Below, piece by piece: positions 11,601 through 25,500 of a stretch of DNA of 64,000 nucleotides (position 1 is the first letter of the stretch; each line of letters begins with the position of its first letter). Made by a program: the position numbers and the translations under genes. The notes under the pieces were generated by a model. That model had not been told where the DNA came from. It made no database searches and saw nothing but the letters and a program-made list of their open reading frames with translations. The stretch comes from Tubiluchus corallicola (taxonomy: Eukaryota > Priapulida > Priapulimorpha > Priapulimorphida > Tubiluchidae): positions 1 through 64,000 of the forward strand of contig JAQGDQ010000703.1 in assembly GCA_030141605.1 (NCBI GenBank), written 5' to 3'.

Positions 11601-14600
11601 GTGCAACCTGTTGCTATAGCAACCAGTCTAAGTGCTAGTCGTTTATATCAAGCGAGACGTATGAGCAAACTTTATGTGTGCAACCTGTTGCTATAGCAAC
11701 CAGTCTAAATGCTAGTCGTTTATATCAAGTGAGACGTGTGAGCAAACTTTATGTGTGCAACCTGTTGCTATAGCAACCAGTCTAAGTGCTAGTCGTTTAT
11801 ATCAAGTGAGACGTGTGAGCAAACTTTATGTGTGCAACCTGTTGCTATAGCAACCAGTCTAAGTGCTAGTTATTTATATCAAGTGAGACGTGTGAGCAAA
11901 CTTTATGTGTGCAACCTGTTGCTATAGCAACCAGTCTAAGTGCTAGTTATTTATATCAAGTGAGACGTGTGAGCAAACTTTATGTGTGCAACCTGTTGCT
12001 ATAGCAACCAGTCTAAGTGCTAGTCGTTTATATCAAGCGAGATGTATGGGCAAACTTTATGTGTGCAACCTGTTGCTATAGCAACCAGTCTAAGTGCTAG
12101 TCGTTTATATCAAGCCAGATGTATGAGCAAACTTTATGTGTGCAACCTGTTGCTATAGCAACCAGTCTAAGTGCTAGTCGTTTATATCAAGCGAGATGTA
12201 TGGGCAAACTTTATGTGTGCAACCTGTTGCTATAGCAACCAGTCTAAGTGCTAGTCATTTATATCAAGTGAGACGTATGAACGAACTTTATGTGTGCAAC
12301 CTGTTGCTATAGCAACCAGTCTAAGTGCTAGTCATTTATATCAAGTGAGACGTATGACCGAACTTTATGTGTGCAACCTGTTGCTATAGCAACCAGTCTA
12401 AGTGCTAGTCGTTTATATCAAGCGAGATGTGTGAGCAAACTTTATGTGTGCAACCTGTTGCTATAGCAACCAGTCTAAGTGCTAGTCGTTTATATCAAGC
12501 GAGACGTGTGAGCAAAGTTTATGTGTGCAACCTGTTGCTATAGCAACCAGTCTAAGCATCTAGATAAAATTGCCAAGATCACCCAGGGCTTGGCTTTGAC
12601 TCTGCAGTGTTTATTGTTCAACCCCTGTCTAGGCTTAAATGCTAATGAAAAAGAAACCGCTATAGCTAGGTAATGGTAAGTAAGATGTATAGGTGGCATC
12701 TCAATTCTTTTACGTTACTTTCCATGAAAATCTTTGCTTCGTTTAACGACGTTTCGCTTAACGACGTGTTTCGCTGGAATGCCTTATCGTCGTTAAGCGA
12801 AGACTTGCTGTATTAAATGCAACAACAAATGCGACCACACAGCGTGTAAGAAACGCACGAACAATGAAGCCATTGAAAGAGAGGTTAACGGCAACCTTAA
12901 TGTCTTGTTCCAACGAGAATTTCCTAGACCGTTAACATCCTCTAGCCAAAGCAAACAACAAGCATAACATACATACCAGAATACATACTTCTGCGCTGTT
13001 TTAGTTGACTGGGTTTGATGAGTTGATCTCTCTCGCTGGCTTCATGTTGTTCCGTATACATGAGATTGTCGTCAACAGAACTGTACATATCGCTGCCATC
13101 GAACGACGGGGAAGCCGGTTCATCGCCGCTCATGTAAAATTCGTTCTGTACACTGGCTTCGTTGCCCTCAGGTCTACATACGAACAATTAACATAATTTA
13201 GATACATCATTTAATTCAGACTTCTAGTCGTCACAACTATGTAAAGTGTAAATTAAACTTTTTTCAGAGTTAACTCCTTCAGGACTGTAAACATTTGCTG
13301 CATTTTGCATGAATTCATGAAAAACAGCGATCACGTTATATTTGATCATTTTTGTACGTTTCTCCTCCTCCACACAATGGATTTTCATGCAAAATTATTT
13401 ATGAAATGCTTACCTATGACAAAAATATTGAAAAAGTTTTCACTAACTGCAGTGTTTGCACTGTAACAATTTACAGTATCACTGTACAGTATATGAAATC
13501 GGCTAATGCAGAAATTCTCAACTATCCAGACACAACACTCTGGTAAACTTTGGCTTCAAGTCTACTCTATTTTTAAGGAGAAATTGCTGTTAAAAATGAA
13601 ATGATCTTAATTTCTGTTTGGCTGATCAGTTGGTTTTTGCTGAAACTCTGTTCAGAAGACAGTTCTCTTGGACTGTAGCAAGCAGGTAATCAATAAAATA
13701 GTGTGTACGATCACACAAGTGTACACCAGACTAAGCTACTCAATAGCCTAAGCCTGAAAAGGGCGTGTTTTTCTTAATTTCATCCAATTAAATCACTTAC
13801 AAATGTTTAACCAAATAGCACGATTGGATAGTCTAAAAAATACATAATAATTATTGTATATATTATCAATACAGCTTCGTGCTATATGGCCTACGCGCGT
13901 CCTTCACAACAGACAAAATGGCCGTCGAATACGATCCTTTCTTGCGCCTGTGTAGCGGGCCTGGCGGCTAGGGTGATCAACATCAAACCTTTCCAACGAG
14001 ATACAGAGATGCTCTGTTTTTTCGTTTAGTACCAGATTTTCCAGTACCAAACTTTCTCAGTATAAATTATTAATACAAGGTAGCCGAGACTCTCCTAAAT
14101 AGTAGAGTACCTAAACTGCAATCATTTAGTTATGTCTGTACTCATTCAGTAGTAGAAAAGTTGCAGGTCTTATAAAGACCTGTTCACAATGGTGCAGCCA
14201 CGGAGGAGATAAACACTTAGGTTAATGTACAAACATTTGCATTTTTACTTTTATTACGAAAATTTGAGAAATTGTTTTTCTGTTCTAAATAACAACTCTC
14301 TCATCGTATGTGAATCTTTGGTTTCAGAATTTTTTAGAAATAAGCTGGAGATTTGGAAGCGAAGTGAGTTCAACTACATCATGAATGTAGACAAAACTAA
14401 ATGATTTGGGAAACTGATACTGCCGACGTTTAGAAAAATTTAGAGGAGGCCTGTCCGTAAGGTAAGTGCAAAAAGCAACAAAAAAGACAAAAAATTATTT
14501 TTAGTAGCGACGTAAAAACAAGAATATAATTGAAAATTCATTATCCGGATTCGAATAAGATGAGACTCGGTGTATGTCATGAACTGATTCACGAGTTTGT

Positions 14601-17600
14601 TTATGAACTTTATAAACTTTAGCAACATTATAACTTTACAGCAAGTTAGACTACAGTGAATCATTTTCTCACCTGACTGGTTTCTGATATGCATTGCCCA
14701 AGGTTAACCAGTTTCAACTGATTTGAACTTTTACAGGTTTTAATCTAGTAGTCACAACATAGTGTACAGAAAAGACAGTCAATAATAAAGTGTTTGTGCC
14801 ACTAAAGGAGTTTGGTTTATGTTGCTACATCTATTGACTAAAGCCTTTTTCACATTGGCTTTTGTCAATATATAGGTCCAGGTTCGTCCCAACAACTGTA
14901 CCTGTTAGAACAAAAACGTCACACGAGAGTTCGAAGAAAATCTGTTTACTTACGCTCCGTTCTGACTCGTTCGAGACGGAATTTTCGGAATGGCGACGGG
15001 TATTGCGGCTAACGGACGTTTGTCGTGCGGCGACGTCAGCGGAAGTTGCATGCGGGGAAGTTCCATGTCGGCAAGTTTGAGCTGATACAAGGCTTCTATT
15101 TCTGGTTTCTTTTCCCAGGATTCTTTGAAGAAAGGCGTATAGATAGCAGCTGCAAGAGACAGATAAGAAAGACATTAAAAGTTGTAAAAAGTTACTGTAC
15201 AACAATTCCTAGATGCGGAACGGTGGTTTGTAAACCCAGTTTGTTTCCCTCTGTGCAACTCTACCAGAAAGTTGCTTTTCTGAACACTACAACTTTGGGA
15301 AAATAAAAGCAAATTGTAATTTGGTTTTTACTTTTGATATGAGAACTAAATTGAACATATACATTGTACAATCTCATATTACATAAATCTCAGATTATTG
15401 CTTTCCCCAACATTAGATGGCGCCACATACAGAACATACCGAACATATACAATATCGTATTACATAAATCTCAGATTATTGCTTTCTCCATTATTAGATG
15501 GCGCCACATACAGATTGCAAGGTCAAGGGTGCAAGATCATCTGTAACGCTTTGAAATGTTTCTTTTCGAATGACGAATTCATTAAAGCTACCAAATTCTT
15601 TTTTCTCTGAAGTTATCCACGTATTTTGGTAAGAAGAAGTGCCTCAATCTTGAGTTTATTATCTGACTATTTTCTGGGAATTATACTCTTTGTTTTTATT
15701 CATATTACACATGCACCTGCAGCTGTAGCAGAGTCAGCGCACCATAAGGTGTGTGACACAAAATAAGCCAATAAACAGGCACGTTATCGAAACAGAAGTT
15801 ACAAAGAGAAAGCGAAATTTAAGAAGCAAAGGAAACTGATGACGAAACGAAACAGAACCGAAATCATTTTTGCAAAAACACTACAATCAAAACTTTCTGA
15901 AAAATTCTGAAGTAAATAAAAGACTTTGTTTTTGCTTGTTTGCTTTTATTTTGCTTTGATACAAACTTGAAGAAGCAGCAAGACAAGAAATCTTAACCAA
16001 AAAAGTAGAACAATATTTTGTAGTTAAAATTATGAAGCTTTAAAAAATTGACAAGTTTATTTTGTAAACATTTTGTTGCCTATATTTCATAAATTAAAAA
16101 ATTGAACTTCGTTTTATTCAAATTAGACTTTGATATTTCGGTTGATTGTGCCTGGAAACCATAAAGCTTCACAGTCGTCAGCACTGAAGATATGCCGCAT
16201 TGCCATAAAAAACATGCTACAAATGGTACAAAAAGTTAAATAAACGATATTTACGCTTTATTTGATCTATTTTACACAAAATTTTCTGCGATTTTTACCA
16301 TCTAGGAAAAAGGTAAGCTGGATAATTACTACAGGTAAAAATGTTAGGGAAAATTGCCGAAAGTTTCGACGACAAAACTTAATAACTTCCCGCAAAATTG
16401 AAACTCAACCGACAGTACGATTATCGGCAAACCCAAATGAAATTTTCATTTCATTAACATCCCCGCCAGTAAATAACATTTCTTTGCCTAGATCACCATT
16501 TTATTTCCTCAAGATGACTGTAACTGCAATATGCATAACGACACTTATTTATTGGAAGGTGCTGCCCTCTACGAGCAGTGCGAGGAGGAATGGACAGGAG
16601 GAGAACAATGATGGTCGCGTTTTTATTTACAGCAATGTTTTTTGTCGTTATCGTGTTATAGTTAATAACAGCGTTTAGTTATAACCAAATTTGTACCTTG
16701 AGAAACTAAATCTTGATGAAGAGCCAACGATGTAAGTTACATGAACTTAAATAATTTAATTAAGTTTACGAATTCGATGTCTGAAATTTGAGAAAGTATT
16801 TTTACCAATAAGTTGACATCTTCTTAATTATTAAGCTTCTGTTTATCATTCTATTTATTTTTCTGACTTGTTAATGTTCTGTTTATTATTCTTTTTAGAA
16901 TAAAAGAGACTTTGGAACATGAATGAAATAGTGAAGGCTTTCTGTACATAACAATGACAATCTAGTTAAACCTTATCACACAGACCTAGGAAAACGCGCA
17001 TGGGTACTTACTCTGATGTTGAAAACTAGCCGACGTCGTCAGAAATCTTGCAGCTATCTGATCAGCTAAAGCGTTACCCTCGGTGATCAGACCCTGACTG
17101 AATTCATTGTTGAAAAAAGCAAAGGCGCCGCCGCTTTCCGTTACGGCCAGAATCAGAACCGGAGTGTTCAGACCCAATCCGCTGACAAATGATCTAAATG
17201 AAAAACAAAAAAAAGTTACGAAGGTCGTAAATGGCTTCACAATCCTTGCTGCATTACAAATCTTAAAACTACTTCAGGTACCTTGGCAAGTTATAAAAGC
17301 AAGCGCTTCAGCAAAATTACATGTCGTGCTCCCAGAATTGCCAGGGATTGTTCCACAAAATTCTTGTAGATCTAAATTGTTGGTTGCTCAACATTCGTTT
17401 GCCAGTAGAGTAGGTTACAGGTTACATGAGACAACTAGAATTTTTTTTTAATTTAGTTAACTCACTTAGCATTACTGGTTACATACATCAATAAGCATTA
17501 CAGTTACAGTTACTATGCTTCACACACGAATCTGAAATAATCAGATTAATATATTTAACAGTTTTAGCATACAATATTGCTGAGAAGTGACTGTGCGTGT

Positions 17601-19459
17601 GACTACACGTGTTACAGCTTTTGAAATTTCAACTTGTGATGGTAACAACAAACATTTGCAAGCAGAAAAACGGACCAAGTCGTCATTTTTTCAGTAAATT
17701 TGGCTCCGACACGCATTTCTTTCAATCCACGAAGTTAGTGAACCAGCAGGGCAACAGCTAATTAATGGTTACAGACATCAGGGACAATGAAGTGGACTGT
17801 AGCCACTATGAAGTGGACTGTAGTCGCGACAAAGTGGACTGTGGCCACGATGAAGTGAACTGTAGCCACGATGAAGTGGACTGTAACCACGACGAAGTGG
17901 ACTGTAACCACTATGAAGTGGACTGTAGCCACGACGAAGTGGACTGTGGCCACGATGAAGTGGACTGTAACCACGACAGACTGGACTGTAACCACGATGA
18001 ACTGGACTGTAGCCACTATGAAGTGGACTGTGGCCACGATGAAGTGGACTGTAGCCACTATGAAGTGGACTGTAACCACGACAGACTGGACTGTAACCAC
18101 GATGAACTGGACTGTAGCCACTATGAAGTGGACTGTAACCACGACAGACTGGACTGTAACCACGATGAACTGGACTGTAGCCACTATGAAGTGGACTGTA
18201 GCCACTATGAAGTGGACTGTGGCCACGATGAAGTGGACTGTAGCCACTATGAAGTGGACTGTAACCACGACAGACTGGACTGTAGCCACGATGAAGTGGA
18301 CTGTAGCCACGATGAAGTGGACTGCAACCATGATGAAGTGGACTGTAGCCACGACGAAGTGGACTGTAACCATGATGAAGTGGACTGTAGCCAAGACAAA
18401 GTGGACTGTAGCCACGATGAAGTGGACTGTAACCATGATGAAGTGGACTGTAACCATGATGAAGTGGACTGTAACCATGACGAAGTGGACTGTAACCACG
18501 ACGAAGTGGACTGTAACCACGATGAAGTGGACTGTAACCACGATGAAGTGGACTGGAACCACGACGAAGTGGACTGTAGCCACGAAGAAGTGAACTGTAA
18601 CCACGATGAAGTGAACTGTAACCACGATGAAGTGGACTGTAACCACGATGAAGTGGACTGTAACCACGACAGACTGGACTGTAACCACGATGAACTGGAC
18701 TGTAACCACGATGAAGTGGAAGGCATATTACGCGATGATGACCATAGCCTGGCCAAGTAAAGTTTGCTATAATAACGAATTGTAAGTTATCTAATAAAGT
18801 ATCTATACCTCAAATAAACATTATCAGTATAAACTAGTAACTATGTTGTTCTATAAAACATTGTAAATGAAACTAACCGTAATACTGCTAGTGAAGCTTT
18901 GCGCTTGGCAGAATAGACTAGAATGTAACCGTGACACAAATCATCTTTCATAGTTCCAGCAGTGTGATACGATGTTGCAAACACTTCCACCTAAAACCAA
19001 ATCTTATAATAGAGACAAACGCAGCGAGTTTACTGTTTATACATTATTATGATATATTATGACTCCATTATACTTGCTTATGTCTAAGAATTATGCTTGT
19101 GTTATAAAGTATATTTCAGTTGCCATTGTTATTATGTTTCAGTTCTTATTTCAGTTCAGTTTTATTTCAATTATTTTCAGTTTGAGTTTTTTTTATATTA
19201 TGCACTTATTATTACTGTGTATGAATTGTACTAACACGTTATAAGCATATCAATTTAATGTCATTCGTAACAATTAATTTTTATTATAAGCAGTACTAAC
19301 ACTAATACACTGTAGCATAGTGCCTATTAAAAATGTTCATCACGAACCAAAGGGCAGCTGACTAGATGACCAATTGGTCTTTCGCTGCCCTTTCTTCACA
19401 TTTTTGTTTCCAAATTAATTGTATTACAACTGTGCGTGTGTTACAAGATAAATAAAAAG

Positions 19460-19509
<50 letters not shown>

Positions 19510-22500
19510 AGTGTTAAGCCTTTTCACACTGACACAATACTGAACGAAAAAATGTTGATTCATTTTTAATTTGAAACTTAAAATCATTTTTGCATACTAC
19601 TGACTAATCCAAGCATATGCAAGTATAACATTTAGATGGGCTACTAACTAACAACTGCTGCTATACAAGAATAATGCTTAAGATAAAATATAATGATACA
19701 GGGTGTCTATAAAGTCTCTTTACAGTTTTAAAAATTTATTACATCGGCAGTTGACAAGATATCTTAACAGATTTGTTTTATTCAGTGTTTATTTAAGTTT
19801 GAGATCAAATAAAAATTTTTGAGTTTTATGTAGGTCCCCTGTAGGTAGAAGGGTATTGTTAACTGAAACTCCAAAAATGGGTACCCCTCAAGAGAAGGCA
19901 CAGTGTGTATAATGGTGTATTGAGACAGAATCGTATGTGCAGAGATATGTATGGAAGAGATCCATGGGGTTATGTGAAAGACATCGTGTATCGAACAAAG
20001 ATACGGGACATTACTGACTTGAAGCAAGGGATTTCTGATGCCATCGCCACCATTGATGAGGCTACGACGAAACTACAGAACTAAGTATGAAAGAGATCCA
20101 TGGGGTTATGTGAAAGACATCGTGTATCGAACAAAGATACGGGACATTACTGACTTGAAGCAAAGGACGGATTTCTGATGCCATCGCCACCATTGATGAG
20201 GCTATGACGAAACTACAGAACTAAGTATGGAAGAGATCCATTGGGTTATGTGTGAAAGACATTGTGTATCGAACAAAGATACGGGACATTACTGACTTGA
20301 AGCAAGGGATTTCTGATGCCATCGCCACCATTGATGAGGCTATGACGAAACTACAGAACTAAGTATGAAAGAGATCCATGGGGTTATGTGAAAGACATTG
20401 TGTATCGAACAAAGATACGGGACATTACTGACTTGAAGCAAAGGACGGATTTCTGATGAGATTGCCACCATTGATGAGGCTATGCTACAGCGAACATGGC
20501 AAGAAATCGTGTACCGTCTTGATGTGCTTCGTGCAACTTATGGTGCCCATATAGAGGTGTATTAAATGAGTTAAAAAAACTTTGACAACCACTGATTACA
20601 TTAGAACAAATCTAGTTAACAAATCTCATCACCTGCCTTTGTAATAAATTTTTAAGACTGTAAAGAGACTTTATAGACACCCTGTATTTAAATCTTTAAC
20701 GTTTAATTTACATAGCTCACAGTTCTAATCTAAGTAGATTTTTGTTATCAGCGTGGTAGAAGAGTGGTAGAATTGATGACATTTCGGTCTTTTCACCACC
20801 CTGTCTCTCTCTTAGCTGTCACATCATTTGTTAATATTAAGTTTACTATGGTATTGAGACAAATTAGTCTGTATTCACAATTCCAGAGATTGATGATGAT
20901 CGTGAAAAGGTCAAAGGTTAAGTGTACCAAACAATGCATTTGTATACATTTGACAATGCCTTGCAGCTCACGCCATTGTAACAGTAAGTTTTAACAGCTA
21001 GCTAGAACCTTATCTCGTTCATTTTTTCTTGTTCCCAAGCAAGATCCTGCTAGTAAATCATTCTACGCACAGACTAATGCATAATTAAGTACAGTCCACG
21101 TAAAACAACTGAATTACTGAACTGATGCAGCAGATGGCTTTGCCTTACCCACATGTCACGTGACTGTTGTAGTTAAGAAGCGTTGCTGTGGTACACTTAA
21201 CCTTTCACCTATTACAACTGCGCGTGCGCACAACAAAACTGTGAAACGTATATTGGAAGGCACATAACAGTACGCGTAATGTGTACCTCTCAAGCTTAAA
21301 CAAAATTAAAACAGTTAACACAAAAGCCAGATAACAAGCAACCAACCAAACCAATGACAGGTTCGCATAACTTAACTGTCAACAATATTTTCTTCAAATT
21401 CAACAAAGTATGGGAAAATATCCAATTATAACACCTGTTGTCGGAGACACACCTTTTGTTTAGCATCTCCTAGAAAAGTTTCTAAAGTGATGCTGTTTTC
21501 ATCGCTCGCGTAGCAACACTGATGACTTAGCAACGGACCAAGTACAAGCTCCGCCGGGTACGGATCATCACACATCATGCACAACGTAATCCTAGGAATA
21601 AAAATGAAAATTACATCTGATCTCTGTAGACTGCTCTGCCGAGAATAACAAACAACGGATAGAAAGAACAAGTCGTTTTCAAAATTAAAAAAAAATAAAT
21701 TCGATCACGAATGTTGGAAGGTGCTCAGCTAGCACCCCAGTCATGCATCCGCCATTACAGCAGCTCAACATCCAGAAAGCAGGGAGTTTAAAATTTATCA
21801 ACAGCAAGTCTTCGTTTAACGACGCTATTGTGTGACGCATGACTTCAGCAAAGTGTGACGTTAAGTGAAACGTCGTTAAACGAAGCCAAGACTTCCATAG
21901 AAAGTAATGTAAGAGAATTGAGACATTAAGTGAAACGTCGTTAAACGAAGCCAGGACGTCCATAGCAAGTAATGTAAAAGAATTGAGACATTAAGTGAAA
22001 CGTCGTTAAACGAAGCCAGGAGGTTCATAGTAAGTAATGTAAAAGAATTGAGACATTAGGTGAAACGTCGTTAAACGAAGCCAGGATGTCCATGGCAAGT
22101 AATGCAAAAGAATTGAGACATTAAGTGAAACGTCGTTAAACGAAGCCAGGATGTTCATAGCAAGTAATGTAAAAGAATTGAGATATGTTCCAGAAGCAAA
22201 ATCAATACTGGTTAAATCATTTAAGCTAACTAAACATTCTATGAGTTTTATTCATATTTCTACTGATTAATTTCTTTCTGTTTGCCTAAAACCACCTATA
22301 TATCTTACTTACCACTACGTAGCTATAGTGGTTTCTCTTTCATTAACGTTTAAGCCTAGCCAGGGGTTAAACAATAAACACTGCACAGTCAAGCCCTGGT
22401 GTGAAATTGGGAATTTTGTCTACTTGCTTAGTCCAGTTGCTATAGCAACAGGTTGCAGGCAAAATTGCCCGCTGGTCACTTGATACTTAATACAAACCGC

Positions 22501-25500
22501 TAGTAATACAGTAGTAGCATCAGTGGTCAGTCACAAAGCAAAAACATTTATAATAATTGTGTTACGTTACTAGGGTGTTCTTAGAACAGAATAATTCAAT
22601 GTGTACCGTTTTAATGCATCAAATTAAGTAAAAATGTTGTTGATGAGATAAAAAATTGCTTTGAACAAAGTAAAATGTTGTTAAAGTGAAACGTGCGTCG
22701 TTAAGTAAAGAAAGGTTTGAGCAAAGTAAAAGAAAAACGTCGTTAAAGTGAAACGTCCGTCGTTAAGTGAAGAAAGGCGTCGTTAAAGTGAAACGTCTCG
22801 TTAAGTGAAGAAAGGTTTGAGCAAAGTAAATGAAAAACGTCGTTAAAGTGAAACGTCCGTCGTTAAGTGAAGAAAGGTTTGAGTTAAGTAAAAGAAAAAT
22901 GTCGTTAAAGTGAAACGTCCGTCGTTAAGTGAAGAAAGGTTTGAGCAAAGTAAAAGAAAAATGTAGTTAAAGTGAAACGTCCGTCGTTAAGTCAAGAAAG
23001 GTTTGAGCAAAGTAAAAGAAAAATGTCGTTAAAGTAAAACGTCCGTCGTTAAGTGAAGAAAGGTTTGAGTAAAGTAAAAGAAAAATGTCGTTAAAATGAA
23101 ACGTCCGTCGTTAAGCGAACAAAGGTTTGAGCAAAGTAAAAGAAAAATGTCGTTAAAGTGAAACGTCCGTCGTTAAGTGAAGAAAGGTTTGAGCAAAGTA
23201 AAAGAAAAATGTAGTTAAAGTGAAACGTCCGTCGTTAAGTGAAGAAAGGTTTGAGCAAAGTAAAAGAAAAATGTTGTTAAAGTGAAACGTGCGTCGTTAA
23301 GTGAAGAAAGGTTTGAGCAAAGTAAAAGAAAAATGTAGTTAAAGTGAAACGTGCGTCGTTAAGTGAAGAAAGGTTTGAGCAAAGTAAAAGAAAAATGTCG
23401 TTAAAATGAAACGTGCGTCGTTAAGTGAAGAAAGGTTTGAGCAAAGTAAAAGAAAAATGTCGTTAAAGTGAAACGTCCGTCGTTAAGTGAAGAAAGGTTT
23501 GAGCAAAGTAAAAGAAAAATGTCGTTAAAGTGAAACGCCCGTCGTTAAGTGAAGAAAGGTTTGAGCAAAGTAAATGAAAAATGCCGTTAAAGTGAAACGT
23601 GCGTCGTTAAGTGAAGAAAGGTTTGAGCAAAGTAAAAGAGAAATGTCGTTAAAGTGAAACGTGCATCGTTAAGTGAAGAAAGGTTTGAGCAAAGTAAAAG
23701 AAAAATGTTGTTAAAGTGAAACGTGCGTCGTTAAGTGAAGAAAGGCTTGAGCAAAGTAAAAGAAAAATGTTGTTAAAGTGAAACGTGCTTCGTTAAGTGA
23801 AGAAAGGTGTCAAACGATTGTGTCGTTCAAACGAAACATCGCTAAACGGGAAGTCGCTAAGCGAGGAGATATTGAAAATGTGTTTCTCACATCACTGTCT
23901 AATTAAATCCAATGTCAGGCATTTGTAACAAGCATCATAAAGATTACAGGTGGCGCTGAACTCACCTGACGTCGAATTCCATACTCTCACCCATCCCCTG
24001 ATGCGGCTGCACGAACGTCGCACGATGACGGATGCTTTCCACCATCGCCCTCAGAGCGTAAAATACCTGCTCTTCCGTGAAAAAGCGCCCCTGGTGTCGG
24101 AATGATCCGGGAACGTTGTCGACGAATGCGCACTGTAGGCTAAATACAATTACACGAACATTTTCAAAATAAACAAGAATATTATTATCAACTTTACAAA
24201 AATCTAATTATTGGGTTAACTGACCGTTGGCCAGAGTAAAAGAATGATGATAAAGCTTTATTAGTCGAAAAGGTGATAACCTAGGATGACTCTCACCTGG
24301 AAAATGACACTAAATTACCTTATTGCAAAACCTACCTATTGTGCATAAACATGTTAAGTCCACGGATGTTAACGAAACTGAAATTACAAACCGAAAAAAG
24401 CGAAATTTGTGAAACGTAGGAAATCGATGCCGAAATCGTTTTTGCAAAACCGACCACTATCGAAGCGGAAAAAAATTCTGAAAAGAATAAACTACTTTGT
24501 TTTTGCTTGTTATTTGCTTTGATACAAGCTTAATAAAGTAGCAAGACAAGAAATCTTAACCGGAAAAGTAGAACAGGAACTTGAAGCTCAAAAAAGTAAC
24601 AACTTTTATTTCATAAATTATAAAATCAAATATGCTTTTTTCAAATTACGCTTCTATATTTCGGTTGATTGTACCAGGAAACCTTAAAGGTTCACAGTCG
24701 TCAGCACTGAAGATATGCCACATTGCCATAAAAAGCGTTCCACAAATGGTGCAAAAAGTTACATAAACGATATTTATGCTTTATTTGAACTATTTTAGCC
24801 AAACTAATATCTAGGAGAAATGTCTTTAACATCTAGAAAAAAATGTCAGCTGGACAAATACAACTAAAACCTCAGAAAAATGCTACCAAAAATCACCAAA
24901 GGTTTCCACCATGAAAGTTAATTTTGACGAAAACGAAACAGAACCAAAAATGCAATTATCGATGAACCGAAACGAAGTCGTTTTAGTAACATCCGTGTTT
25001 AATTCATCTCTAAAATCTGTCAATATGTCGTTTCATTTTTTCAATATAAAATACTCGAACCACAAGAAAAACTCAGGTATGAAACTTAGTGGCCTTCACG
25101 TCCAAAAATAGTTTACCTGTCTGCCAGATCCTGTCCTTCCACACGCAGCATCATCAGATCCTTTTCCCGGAGTACCGGATCGACGGCAAACACGATTACG
25201 ATCGGCAGCCCGTGAAACGGTAGACGATCGTCACTTTCTAAACTGCCTTGCAGCGTCTTGCGTAAACTATCACGTATGAACTGTAGAGACTCGAACGAGT
25301 CGTAAACGCAGAAACAACCTGTAAATTTCAACTGGACGTATCATATGTGTTGCTTATGACCGTCCATATGTAGGCATGGCTAAAACTACATTCAAAGAAG
25401 AATGCATCAAAAATTTGACCAAATGTGGATACTTCGTTTTTTATAAAAACCAACGCTAAATATATTGGACTTTTATATTCTAGTACCAAATTATCAAGAA

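Larger units (their letters stand above)
10734..12810. mobile_element. TA-flanked pogo/Tigger-like non-autonomous element, copy A
   Basis: The ends are inverted: CAGCAAGTCCTCGTTTAACG on the left, CGTTAAGCGAAGACTTGCTG on the right, with TA on both sides. No transposase is present. Inside are two tandem expansions: about nine 62-bp units (10788-11331) and about fourteen 77-bp units (11480-12556). Copies at 21802-23870 and 40442-41482 share the ends. The pogo/Tigger assignment rests on TA flanks and TIR style only. Confidence 0.8.

Noticed and set aside
17762-18760. Opposed 331- and 315-codon frames
   Set aside because: Both follow from the 21-bp period in an intron of another gene.
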